A DNA stretch of 27,814 bases. Origin: MED660 sp002691025. Lineage in GTDB: Bacteria > Myxococcota_A > UBA9160 > UBA4427. Positions 16,863-24,635 of this stretch are shown piece by piece. A model generated the notes under the pieces. That model did no database searches, had not been told where the DNA came from, and saw nothing but the letters and a program-made list of their open reading frames with translations. The stretch covers positions 1 through 27,814 of the forward strand of contig NHDZ02000162.1 of assembly GCA_002170485.2 (NCBI GenBank), read 5' to 3'. Position 1 is the stretch's first letter. Each line of letters starts with the position of its first letter. Made by a program: the position numbers and the translations under genes.

Positions 16863-16891
16863 AGCATAGCGGGATTGTACCGGGGTGTAGA
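16863..16891 (-). promoter_or_regulatory. Putative menB promoter
   Basis: On the minus strand, TCTACA (four matches to TTGACA) is followed after 17 bases by TATGCT (four matches to TATAAT), 34 bases before the GTG start. The -10 has the same GC prefix as several other sites here. Confidence 0.38.
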
Positions 16892-16939
16892 AAAGAGCAA
16901 CGAAGAGCGCTGGACCTCGGAATCGCCAGAGGCCTCTGA

Positions 16940-16945
16940 TAGACT
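16940..16945 (+). promoter_or_regulatory. Putative -10 element of the SnoaL-like gene
   Basis: TAGACT lies 41 bases before the ATG. It fits the window's TA(G/T)(A/G)(A/C)T form but lacks the GC prefix and a clear -35. Confidence 0.25.
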
Positions 16946-16985
16946 CTCCACCACGCGGATGATTCGCCCAACACGAGGAGGCTTC

Positions 16986-17423
16986 ATGACCACTGAGGAA
17001 GACCATCGAGCTCTGATCCAGGGCTTCTGGGCGGATCTGGCACGACGTGATTTCGATAAGGTGGGTTCGTATTTTGCGGAGGATGGGCACTACGAAGACA
17101 TTCCGACTCCGGATGCGGGTGCAACCGGCCCGGCGCAGATTGCCGCACGCCTTCGCGTAGGGCTGGAACCCATTGAAGAGTATGTCCATCACACCCATGA
17201 AATCGTGGTGGAGGGCAACACGGTGGTCACGATCCACACGGAAGACTGGCACTTCGGCGATGGCGTGATGGTGTCCCTGCCTTTTGTATCCGTGCACCAC
17301 ATTCGCGACGGACTGCTCATCCGTTGGAGCGATTACTGGGACCTGCAGACCCTCTTGGGCGCCGCGCCGCAATGGTGGCTCGAGCACATCGCCAAGGCAG
17401 GAACCGAGGCTGGGCTCTCGTAG
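16986..17423 (+). CDS. SnoaL/NTF2-like protein
   Basis: A 145-residue protein of the small cone-shaped SnoaL/NTF2 fold, close to limonene-epoxide-hydrolase-like and nuclear-transport-factor-2-like bacterial proteins. Visible are an N-terminal helix (LIQGFWADLARRDFDKVGSY), the FAEDGHYEDIPTP strand region and the alternating VVEGNTVVTIHTEDWHF and FVSVHHIRDGLLIRWSDYWD strands that line the pocket. Several Asp and His residues could act as general base. It may isomerise or hydrolyse a small hydrophobic metabolite. GAGGAGG precedes the ATG. The cytochrome gene begins directly after its stop codon, so they are probably cotranscribed, although a functional link is not obvious. Confidence 0.85.
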   Translation: MTTEEDHRALIQGFWADLARRDFDKVGSYFAEDGHYEDIPTPDAGATGPAQIAARLRVGLEPIEEYVHHTHEIVVEGNTVVTIHTEDWHFGDGVMVSLPFVSVHHIRDGLLIRWSDYWDLQTLLGAAPQWWLEHIAKAGTEAGLS

Positions 17424-18173
17424 GTGGCCCGGGTCCTGATGACTCCGCGCGCCCGGGTGGGCCCGCCGAACCCAAGCCTGTGGCCATGGAAGCGCCAGTT
17501 AGGCGTTTGGGGCCTGATTCTCTGCCTCATGCCCTTTGGCGGAGCGGCAGAGACTGTCGGGGGCTCGGCTCACCGCCTGGGCGATGCGAGCGCGCCCATC
17601 GAACACGACTACGTGGGGGTCGCTAAGTGCAAGAGCTGTCACAAAAAGGAACTCATGGGCGATCAGATCCACGTCTGGCGCGAGGGGCCTCATCGACTGG
17701 CCTGGGAGAGCCTGAAGAGCCCCGAGTCCCTGGAATTGGCCGCCGAGCTTGGACTGAGCAAACCGCCCTCCGAATCCGAGGAGTGCCTGGCGTGTCACGT
17801 GACAGCGTACGGCGTACCCCCAGAGCGGATCTCCCGGCCGCTGACGCAAGCCGATGGCGTCCAATGCGAGTCGTGTCATGGACCGGGAAGGCGCTACCGG
17901 AAAAAGAAGGTCATGTCCGATCCGGAACGGGCGCGCGAGAATGGGCTGTGGTCCATCTCGGATGCCTCCGGTATCTGCCAACGCTGTCACAATGATCAGA
18001 GCCCGACATTCAGGGCGGATCGTTTCATTCGAGAAGACGGGTCCACGGCGGGTTTCGATTATGATGTGGCCGTCCAGGCCATTGCTCATCCCATTCCGGA
18101 ACACGTAAAAGGGCATTACCTGGAGTTGGACGCCGAGCGGAAGAAAGCAGAGAAGGCAGCGCGCTCGAACTAG
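17424..18173 (+). CDS. Tetraheme c-type cytochrome (cytochrome c554-like)
   Basis: About 249 residues with four CxxCH motifs: CKSCH (69-73), CLACH (121-125), CESCH (148-152) and CQRCH (185-189). Further His residues (HVWREGPHR, HPIPEHVKGHY) could serve as distal ligands. A hydrophobic segment (about 26-42) is a signal peptide or anchor. The C-terminus is Lys/Glu-rich. The spacing and the YVGVAKCKSCH start resemble cytochrome c554-type proteins. It could shuttle electrons in the periplasm between the menaquinol pool and the decaheme cytochrome encoded on the opposite strand. The start is uncertain: GTG at 17424 or ATG at 17439. It ends in CTAG, whose bases also form the stop of the porin gene. 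Confidence 0.88.
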   Translation: MARVLMTPRARVGPPNPSLWPWKRQLGVWGLILCLMPFGGAAETVGGSAHRLGDASAPIEHDYVGVAKCKSCHKKELMGDQIHVWREGPHRLAWESLKSPESLELAAELGLSKPPSESEECLACHVTAYGVPPERISRPLTQADGVQCESCHGPGRRYRKKKVMSDPERARENGLWSISDASGICQRCHNDQSPTFRADRFIREDGSTAGFDYDVAVQAIAHPIPEHVKGHYLELDAERKKAEKAARSN

Positions 18174-20482
18174 TTCGATCCAGCGATCGCCGCATAGGCG
18201 GCGGCGAAGTCGATGGAAAACTGGGCGCGGATGGTGTGAACCGTCTCATTCAGTTCGATGGGGTCGAGCTGAACTCCGTTGATGAACTGCTGGAAGCGAT
18301 AGCCTGCTCCCACGCTCACGCTCTCGCTGATCTGATACTCCAGATCGGTATCCAGAGTGAAGATCCGGTCCTGGATGCGATTGGCCTGGTTGATCAACCC
18401 GCCGACATTGCTGCCCACGTCGGGGGCCCCGCGTGACCCTACGTCGACCCACGTGAGCGAAGCCGAAAAGTCGGATCGAAGCCGCTGCCATGCGGTCACG
18501 GAAGTGCCAAACGTCAAGGACTTCACGTTACTCTTGTATTCGGGAAACGAGTCGATGTAGAAGTTGATCGGGATCAGGCCATCGAGATAACGCGCGAAGT
18601 CCGTCCGCACATAACCAAAGCTCTGCTCGGCTACGCTCTGGGAGAACGTGGCGAACATGACCCAGGCCTCTTTCGGAACTGCGGTCACGGTGAGGTCATA
18701 GCCCCACTCGGTTTTTTCGAAGTGGTTGGTCCGGCCGGCGCCTGGCATGGACTTCGGGAGAGGGAACGCATCATTCTTGCCGTCCAATACGTGTCCGGTG
18801 AGCGCGATGGAAACGGGCCATGAGAAGCGATGAGCCAAGCTGTAGTTGCCTCTGAGCCTCATTCGAAAGGCCTCACTCAGATCGTTCGGATAAGCCACTT
18901 CCGACGCCCAGGAGCCACTCATCTCACCGGACAGCCGAAGGCTTCGAAGGAGCCGGAGCCGAAAGCGGAAGTAGACCTCTGAGTCGAAGCTCTTGGGTTT
19001 GATCAAGGCCACGGACGGCTGGATGCCAAGCGGTAAAGGGTCGTTACTGGGAAACAAGAGGTCTCGGTTCACCCAGTCAAATCGATAGCCCAACCCAAAC
19101 TGCATTCCTCGCACGGGTCGCATGGAGAACTCGAGTCCGCCCCGGGCTTCGTTGCGTTCCTGGATGTAGGGCGACTCCTGGAATCCGCTGCCCAGCACCG
19201 AGAAAGCGTCCGCAAGAAAGGCTTGTCGAGCCTCGTCGCTGTCGCGGTAGGTGTATTTCAGCCAGGTCGCGAGATTGATCTGCCCCGGAAGAGGAATGCT
19301 GGCATCGACATGGGCCGAAACCAACGTGATGGCGTTGTCACAAGACGCCCCACGATTCTCACACAGACCGTAATAGGACTGCAGTGGAGAGAATCGACCG
19401 GACTGCTTAAGGCGCGCCGCCGAGACGCCCGCATTGAAGACCACCGCTTCGGTCTGCTTCGTGATCTGGAGCGTTCCTGTAAATCGATTGGTGTCCGGGA
19501 CGAAGAAGAAAGCCCGCTCCAGACCGGGCGGAGCGGGGGAGACATTCGGGACGCCGAGTGTGTTCAGGGTCACCACGGGCGCCTGTTCGCGGAACTCCTG
19601 GAAGTCAAAGCTGAGGCTGGTCTCGAAGAGTCCGAGCGGAGAGGCGACGAGGGTTGCGCCGGCTGTGGTGACAGACTGATCGAGTTTGCGTCGATTGCCA
19701 CGGAACCCCTGAGCCAGGTTTCCGCTGGCATTCTCCAGGGGCGTGGCCAGCACGAAGCTATCCTGCCTGTAGCCCTGGCGCGTTTCGTAACGTGCGTAGG
19801 TCCGCAATTCATCCAGGAGTGGAAGATTCCGACCAAAGCCCTCAGGGCGCAGGGCCAACTCACCCCCCACCGACTGGCGATTCACGAAGATCCGGTTGTT
19901 CGCCCCGAAGACGTCACTGGACTCCAGCCCAAACGGCGAGGACCCACAGGGACTGATCGAGGTCGGAGTCGGGGGGCAAAGATCCGAGTGGTATTGCACC
20001 CCGTATGCATCGGGCACGGGCGTCTCACCGCCCCAGGTCCCCTTTGGAAAGAAGCGCAGCGAGTCGCTGCGATAGCGCCGGTAGTCGAGATCGAGATCCA
20101 GGCCTTGCCAGTCGAGCGACAGATACCCATTTGAATTCAGGGCATTTCGGGTCCAGCGTTCCAGTCGAAGCAGATAGGTCTGATCGGCGCGCTGAATCCC
20201 TGCATTGAGATGAACCAGATCCAGGAAGTACGGCAGGGTCGCTCCTTGATCCCGGATGTACCGATATTGTTCAAAGAAGCCGGCCACGTTCGAAGTGTCA
20301 TAAGGCGGGTCGATGACATAGAACTGAGAGCCCAGCGTCGCCTCCGCCACGACGTGGTGTCCGTCCTCTTCATTGGCCCCGGCGACACCGACCACGAAGA
20401 CGAGCAGGGCGACCCATCCCAGTCCAGCCAGAACCGAGCGTGCCATCCACCGGGCTCGTTTTTCAGTGTCGAAGATGTTCAT
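18170..20482 (-). CDS. MtrB/PioB-type outer-membrane beta-barrel of a porin-cytochrome conduit
   Basis: A 770-residue protein with a signal peptide (about 1-36, ending VVGVAGA) and a long run of alternating, aromatic-rich strands such as LDLDLDYRRYRSD, MQFGLGYRFDWVN, DLEYQISESVSVGAGYRF and the terminal TIRAQFSIDF. It fits the MtrB/PioB decaheme-associated family (usually about 700-850 residues): the barrel surrounds a decaheme cytochrome and lets electrons cross the outer membrane. I do not see the N-terminal CxxC of Shewanella MtrB, but the cysteine pairs in LCPPTPTSISPC and LCENRGASC could form loop disulfides. The ATG at 20482 overlaps the end of the decaheme gene by 20 bases, so translation is probably coupled. 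The frame is open to 20665, but the signal peptide fixes the start. Confidence 0.92.
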   Translation of the reverse strand: MNIFDTEKRARWMARSVLAGLGWVALLVFVVGVAGANEEDGHHVVAEATLGSQFYVIDPPYDTSNVAGFFEQYRYIRDQGATLPYFLDLVHLNAGIQRADQTYLLRLERWTRNALNSNGYLSLDWQGLDLDLDYRRYRSDSLRFFPKGTWGGETPVPDAYGVQYHSDLCPPTPTSISPCGSSPFGLESSDVFGANNRIFVNRQSVGGELALRPEGFGRNLPLLDELRTYARYETRQGYRQDSFVLATPLENASGNLAQGFRGNRRKLDQSVTTAGATLVASPLGLFETSLSFDFQEFREQAPVVTLNTLGVPNVSPAPPGLERAFFFVPDTNRFTGTLQITKQTEAVVFNAGVSAARLKQSGRFSPLQSYYGLCENRGASCDNAITLVSAHVDASIPLPGQINLATWLKYTYRDSDEARQAFLADAFSVLGSGFQESPYIQERNEARGGLEFSMRPVRGMQFGLGYRFDWVNRDLLFPSNDPLPLGIQPSVALIKPKSFDSEVYFRFRLRLLRSLRLSGEMSGSWASEVAYPNDLSEAFRMRLRGNYSLAHRFSWPVSIALTGHVLDGKNDAFPLPKSMPGAGRTNHFEKTEWGYDLTVTAVPKEAWVMFATFSQSVAEQSFGYVRTDFARYLDGLIPINFYIDSFPEYKSNVKSLTFGTSVTAWQRLRSDFSASLTWVDVGSRGAPDVGSNVGGLINQANRIQDRIFTLDTDLEYQISESVSVGAGYRFQQFINGVQLDPIELNETVHTIRAQFSIDFAAAYAAIAGSN

Positions 20483-21437
20483 CGGTATAGGACCCGTGGA
20501 CCGCGCCGTGACAGTCGGTGCAGCGGCGAAGGTAGGTTCCCGCCTGGTTCTTCTGGCCAGCGGCAAAGGGCTTGATTCTCTGATTCGGAATTGTGGGGAA
20601 GTCCTGGGTGATCTGTTGATTGTCAAGAATACCCGGACCGATGGCGAGCTGATGGAATTGGTCATTCACGGAATGACACGAAATACAGATGACGGGCTGC
20701 ACCGTCACCAGCATGTTGTTGGTCACGGAACCGTGGGGGTCGTGGCAGATCTGGCAATCTTCGGTGGCCGGCGGGTGCTCGTAGATCCAGGGCCCGATTG
20801 TGTCTTGATGACAGTTTGCACAGAGTTGGTTCTGATCCCCGGGGCGAACCCTCGCGTCTTCGTGAGGGTCGTGGCAGGAAACGCAGGACATCCCGCCTTC
20901 GGCCACGGGATGATGGGTCGGATAGCGGAAGCGGCTTCCCACATCGGAATGGCATTCCACACAGAGCTGAGAGGTCGTATCCATGTCGGGGAAGGACGAA
21001 GTCTGGCTGAGTCGCAGGTTCTGACGCTGGGTGCTGTGTGGGTTGTGGCAGTCGCTGCAGATCAGACCTGCCTGGGAGTGCTGACCCACGCCCCATTGAA
21101 GATGCGTGTCGCGTCCGGGAATGTGACAGCTCAGGCAGTCTCCGGAGGACGGATTGCGGATATCTCCCACCGCTTCGGATTCAGCGTGCAGGCTGCCGCT
21201 CCCGTGACAGGCTTCGCAGTTGCTGTGGTAGGACGCCATGGTCTCGTGGCCGGCAATCTCCTCGTGGCAGACCCGACATTCCTCGGTGCCCACCGGGGTG
21301 GCACCGGGCACGGGGGTGGTCCGTCTCGACCCTCGAGGCTCCCACACCACAGAAGCGCAGGCCGCGGCCAGAATGAGGACGAAGAAGAGTCCCTGAAGTC
21401 GGAGCGCCGACCCGCGTGCTCGTCCTATCTTGCGCAC
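20463..21437 (-). CDS. Decaheme c-type cytochrome (DmsE/MtrA/PioA family)
   Basis: A 324-residue protein with ten CxxCH motifs, in order CRVCH, CEACH, CLSCH, CSDCH, CVECH, CVSCH, CANCH, CQICH, CISCH and CTDCH. Many are followed by PH or spaced by lone His residues (YHSN, THLQ, THHP, YEHP) as expected for bis-His hemes. The N-terminus is a signal peptide (LFFVLILAAAC) with a possible lipobox Cys at 27. Length and heme count match the MtrA/DmsE component that fits inside the outer-membrane barrel. It needs the cytochrome c maturation system, which is not in the window. The GTG start has GGGAG just upstream. It follows the PEP-CTERM gene by 53 bases and overlaps the porin gene, forming one transcription unit. 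Confidence 0.94.
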   Translation of the reverse strand: MRKIGRARGSALRLQGLFFVLILAAACASVVWEPRGSRRTTPVPGATPVGTEECRVCHEEIAGHETMASYHSNCEACHGSGSLHAESEAVGDIRNPSSGDCLSCHIPGRDTHLQWGVGQHSQAGLICSDCHNPHSTQRQNLRLSQTSSFPDMDTTSQLCVECHSDVGSRFRYPTHHPVAEGGMSCVSCHDPHEDARVRPGDQNQLCANCHQDTIGPWIYEHPPATEDCQICHDPHGSVTNNMLVTVQPVICISCHSVNDQFHQLAIGPGILDNQQITQDFPTIPNQRIKPFAAGQKNQAGTYLRRCTDCHGAVHGSYTDEHLRH

Positions 21438-21490
21438 ACTACTCCCTCACGCCTTTGTCTTGAAGGTTCAGCTGATGCAAGGTGCGGTGA

Positions 21491-24085
21491 CTAGAGCTTG
21501 CGCTCCGTCTGGCGGCGGCGCGCCAACCAGACCAGCGCAGAAACGCCCACCATCATCAAGCTTCCCGCTCCGGGCTCGGGCACGGCGCGGTAGTATGAAC
21601 CGAGCAGAATGAACATTTCGGCCGTCGTGGTCACCCCGCCCACCACGGGGCAGGCATTGCAGCTACCCCCTCCACCACAAAGGGAGTCATCGCCGAAACA
21701 GAGTTTCCCCTGCTCGGTGCCCCCGACGCAAGCGATGGGTGAGGCGCTTGGATTCGAAGGATCAAGACAAGGGCCGCAGTCCGGCACGATGGCGGTGAAA
21801 GCACAGCTTGAGAGGTAGCCGGGCGGGTAGGCGGCCTCCGAGGCGAGCTTGACTGGAGGACTGTCCGGTGTCGACCCGTTGTCATAAAGGCTGCAAAAGA
21901 GCAGCGTTCGGTCCGCGACGTTGTCACTGTCAAAGTAGAGGGGAGGTTCAATGTCGAGACTCACGGGGTCCGTGTACTCCGTGCTGTAGTAGGTAGGGGT
22001 GTCCGAGCGCGGATAGCATCCGGTGCCTGTGGCGGCCCCGTTGTTCTGCGGAACCGGCGAGCAAGGCTGATTCGGCGGCAGCCATGTGCGGAACCTCACA
22101 CCATACTGATGCGTGTGTGAGCCCAGATTGTACAGGTGGCTGTACTTCGGGATCGTATAGGTCTTGCAGACCTCCTGGGTCTCGAAGGGCGGCACATACT
22201 CCGCAAAGATCTGGTCTGAATCAAAAATCGCTCGAGCCGGGTAGAGCTGATCCCGGCCTTCGGCAAAATAGAGATTCAGATACTGGTCCATCGTCGTGTC
22301 GGTCTCATGCGGGTTGAAGGCATGGGAATTCCAGACCACGACGCCTTGCATCGGCAGGATGTTGTAGACCCCGGGAGCCGGCGTCCGTTCCGAGTAGGAT
22401 TCCTGCGAGCCGGAGAATCGGCTGGTGGTAACCGCGCTGAAGTCCTCCGGCCCAAAGCCCGTCAGGCATGCGAGTGATGTGACGACCTGGCCGCTGCACT
22501 CCGGGGTGTAGCCCACGCCGAGATTCACCTGGGTCGGATCGCAGCTCTGGCCCTTTTGCGGTCCATCCTTGTAGGTAAAAGGTCCGAATTCCAGTGGCTC
22601 ACCCGGGACGCTGATCGGGTGGTCGCCGGTATAGATATCAATGAGGCTGTGATGGGACTGGGGATCCTGGTACAGGATCTGGTCATCATACATGAAGCAC
22701 TCGTCGGTCGGGTTGTTCGCGCCGAACACACCCGGGCATGGGGTCCGATACGCCTCAGGAACCTGGTTGCCCTGGGTAAAATCGTAGTACGTCGCCATGC
22801 AGATCTCGGTCTCGCCATTCGGGTTGGTTTGTACTCCCGGAAGGGGCCATTCGGTCTGCAGCAATTGGACCCCCGAGCCCAGGGCGGGGGGAGCGGGGGG
22901 CTCGATTTTGTGCGGCGTACTGGGCGGCAGGCAGGCCTGCAAGTACTCCGTCGCGGCCTGTACGACCCCGTCTTCGGGCGCGGACGCGTAAATCCATTCC
23001 TCAATGGCACTCAGGAGTTCTGGCGTCAGCCCATCGCCGGCCGAGACCGGCATGCCGGCCCCTTCGCCCGAGTCCAGCGGGGTTCCGAGTGTCTTGGCCG
23101 CCAGCTTCTTCCAGAAAAAAGATTGACTGGGCTGCCCCGGCTCGATCAGGTTGTCTTCGTTGTAGAAGTTTCCAGAAGGCACGCGGATCATGTTGTCCAG
23201 TGCATTGTCGAATGTCAGATCGAGCGAGTTTCCGAGCGGGCTTGATCCGTGACAGACGGTGCATTGGGTGTCGATGATGATGTCGTGGATCGCAGCCCAG
23301 GTGCTGTCGTATTCCGGTGCGTCACAGACCCCGATCTGACAGGTGGATGTACACCCATCGGTTTCGTTGTCGTTCCCATCGTCACACTGCTCGCCCGGTT
23401 CAACAAAAGCATTCCCGCAGAAGCTTGCGGGGCAGGCCCCGGGAGCGGAAGCATCGCTTGCGATCACCAGGCCATCGACGTTGTAGTCGAAGCTGGCGCC
23501 GGTCTCCGTCGAAAATTCGGAACAGAAGAGCTCCTGTTCGATCCAGAACTGAACCCAGATCTCGCTCTGGGCCGGTGTGTAATCCCAGGGCCAATTCGGT
23601 CCGGAGGCTTCGATCGAAATAGCTTCTCCTCCCAGCGTGACACTGGTGATCCCGCCCACGCTGCCCGTCGGATCGGAATAGACCCAATCGCCGATACACG
23701 CCGGACCGGAGGTCTCTGTGCAAGACCAGCTGGCCGCGTCCAGGGTGAGCATGAAACTGCGCTCCGAGCTGCCTGGGGGACCGCTCACCAGCAGCTCGAA
23801 CCCGTCCGTCGAGGGGTCGTGGGCGAGGTCCAGAACCTGCTGTCCGCTGCTCGTAAAGCTGAAGGCGTTCAGCGAGGGGTCGATGGTGGATTTGAAGATT
23901 GTGAGGCTGTCACCGGCGATGGGGAAGGACGCGAGATGAGCTTGCGATGCAGCGGAGTGAAGGAGAGCCAGTCCGACGGCCAAAGCCAGGCGCACGAGAC
24001 GGCCCCGTCGAAAAGGCGGTCTTTCCGCACTGTATCGGAAACGCTCTTCCACGCCGTCCGTCTGACTCTGTCGTTGGTATTTCAT
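21491..24085 (-). CDS. PEP-CTERM surface protein with c-type heme motif and copper-monooxygenase-like region
   Basis: About 864 residues, mosaic. Signal peptide to about residue 49 (core RLALAVGLALLHSAASQA). A beta-rich domain to about 220 follows. A Myxococcus-type Cys-rich repeat, CGNAFVEPGEQCDDGNDN to CTSTCQ, covers about 223-249. A single CTVCH heme motif is at 275-279, in a planctomycete-type cytochrome c context. The second half has HH at 478-479, WNSHAFNPH (His588) and GSHTHQYG (His657, His659). This order matches the copper ligands of peptidylglycine monooxygenase and dopamine hydroxylase (HH, H, HTH), but I find no clear equivalent of the methionine ligand. The tail has VPEP at about 835, a hydrophobic segment and RRRQ, so an exosortase would process it. 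It is first in the unit with the decaheme cytochrome and porin. The GTG 9 bases upstream is an alternative start. Confidence 0.82.
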   Translation of the reverse strand: MKYQRQSQTDGVEERFRYSAERPPFRRGRLVRLALAVGLALLHSAASQAHLASFPIAGDSLTIFKSTIDPSLNAFSFTSSGQQVLDLAHDPSTDGFELLVSGPPGSSERSFMLTLDAASWSCTETSGPACIGDWVYSDPTGSVGGITSVTLGGEAISIEASGPNWPWDYTPAQSEIWVQFWIEQELFCSEFSTETGASFDYNVDGLVIASDASAPGACPASFCGNAFVEPGEQCDDGNDNETDGCTSTCQIGVCDAPEYDSTWAAIHDIIIDTQCTVCHGSSPLGNSLDLTFDNALDNMIRVPSGNFYNEDNLIEPGQPSQSFFWKKLAAKTLGTPLDSGEGAGMPVSAGDGLTPELLSAIEEWIYASAPEDGVVQAATEYLQACLPPSTPHKIEPPAPPALGSGVQLLQTEWPLPGVQTNPNGETEICMATYYDFTQGNQVPEAYRTPCPGVFGANNPTDECFMYDDQILYQDPQSHHSLIDIYTGDHPISVPGEPLEFGPFTYKDGPQKGQSCDPTQVNLGVGYTPECSGQVVTSLACLTGFGPEDFSAVTTSRFSGSQESYSERTPAPGVYNILPMQGVVVWNSHAFNPHETDTTMDQYLNLYFAEGRDQLYPARAIFDSDQIFAEYVPPFETQEVCKTYTIPKYSHLYNLGSHTHQYGVRFRTWLPPNQPCSPVPQNNGAATGTGCYPRSDTPTYYSTEYTDPVSLDIEPPLYFDSDNVADRTLLFCSLYDNGSTPDSPPVKLASEAAYPPGYLSSCAFTAIVPDCGPCLDPSNPSASPIACVGGTEQGKLCFGDDSLCGGGGSCNACPVVGGVTTTAEMFILLGSYYRAVPEPGAGSLMMVGVSALVWLARRRQTERKL

Positions 24086-24117
24086 CGAACTCACAGCCTC
24101 CCTACAAGATGCGGCCT

Positions 24118-24123
24118 ATTCTA
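24118..24123 (-). promoter_or_regulatory. Putative -10 element of the PEP-CTERM/cytochrome/porin unit
   Basis: TAGAAT on the minus strand, five of six matches to TATAAT, preceded by GC and 33 bases before the ATG. No clear -35 is seen. The same GCTAGAAT occurs before the thiolase gene at 25904. Confidence 0.4.
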
Positions 24124-24180
24124 GCAGCGCCCAGGCTTGTTTCGGCGGAAATAAGGCACAGGAAACCCGAAAATCCAGGA

Positions 24181-24618
24181 TCAACGGTACGCCTCTTCGG
24201 CCCATGCCTTGAGAATCGCTTGTTCGGCCTCGCTGACTCTCCCTTCGGGATGAAGGAGAACGTAGTAGTCGGGCGGCATCTCCCCGAGGTCCACTTCGTC
24301 CCAGATCTCCTCCCTGAGTTCAAGGCGTTCGTCCTCGTCGTACTGGTTCCACGACGTGAAATCGAGCTCGCCCCTCGCTTCCTGCACATGGTCCTGAATC
24401 AACCAGGAGAAGGGAGCCACATAGCCATACCAGGGCCACCGCGTGCGATTCGAGTGACAGTCAAAACAGTTCTGCCTGAGCACCGCCAACACCTCGTCTG
24501 GCCCAGACACGAGCCCCTCTTCCATCGGGGGCTCCCGATCCACGGGGACCAGTTGTATGACGAGAAAGAGCGCGAGCAAACTCAGGGCGATCACTTTCAG
24601 GAGGTTTCCGCCAGTCAC
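24181..24618 (-). CDS. Membrane-anchored heme-binding protein (Haem_bd type)
   Basis: A 145-residue protein with an N-terminal membrane segment (about 6-25, LLKVIALSLLALFLVIQLVP) and one CFDCH motif at 51-55 within CFDCHSNRTRWPWYGYVAPFSWL, followed by HVQEARGELDF. This block is the hallmark of the Haem_bd family of cytoplasmic-membrane-anchored periplasmic c-type heme proteins of unknown role. The rest is acidic and ends with a helix. The start is GTG at 24618 with AAGGA upstream, 17 bases after the thiolase stop. It probably shares the thiolase transcript, an odd pairing. Given the porin-cytochrome unit just downstream, it could belong to that redox system instead. Confidence 0.88.
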   Translation of the reverse strand: MTGGNLLKVIALSLLALFLVIQLVPVDREPPMEEGLVSGPDEVLAVLRQNCFDCHSNRTRWPWYGYVAPFSWLIQDHVQEARGELDFTSWNQYDEDERLELREEIWDEVDLGEMPPDYYVLLHPEGRVSEAEQAILKAWAEEAYR

Positions 24619-24635
24619 TTCAGGCTTCCTTGTTC

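Noticed and set aside
16830..17387. Upstream extension of the menB frame
   Set aside because: It is antisense to the SnoaL-like gene, and MenB is full length from the GTG at 16829 with a good ribosome site.
13797..17423. Possible polyketide or natural-product cluster (KAS III, epoxide hydrolase, SnoaL-like)
   Set aside because: No ketosynthase of modular type, acyl carrier protein, P450 or export gene is present, and menB interrupts the run on the other strand.
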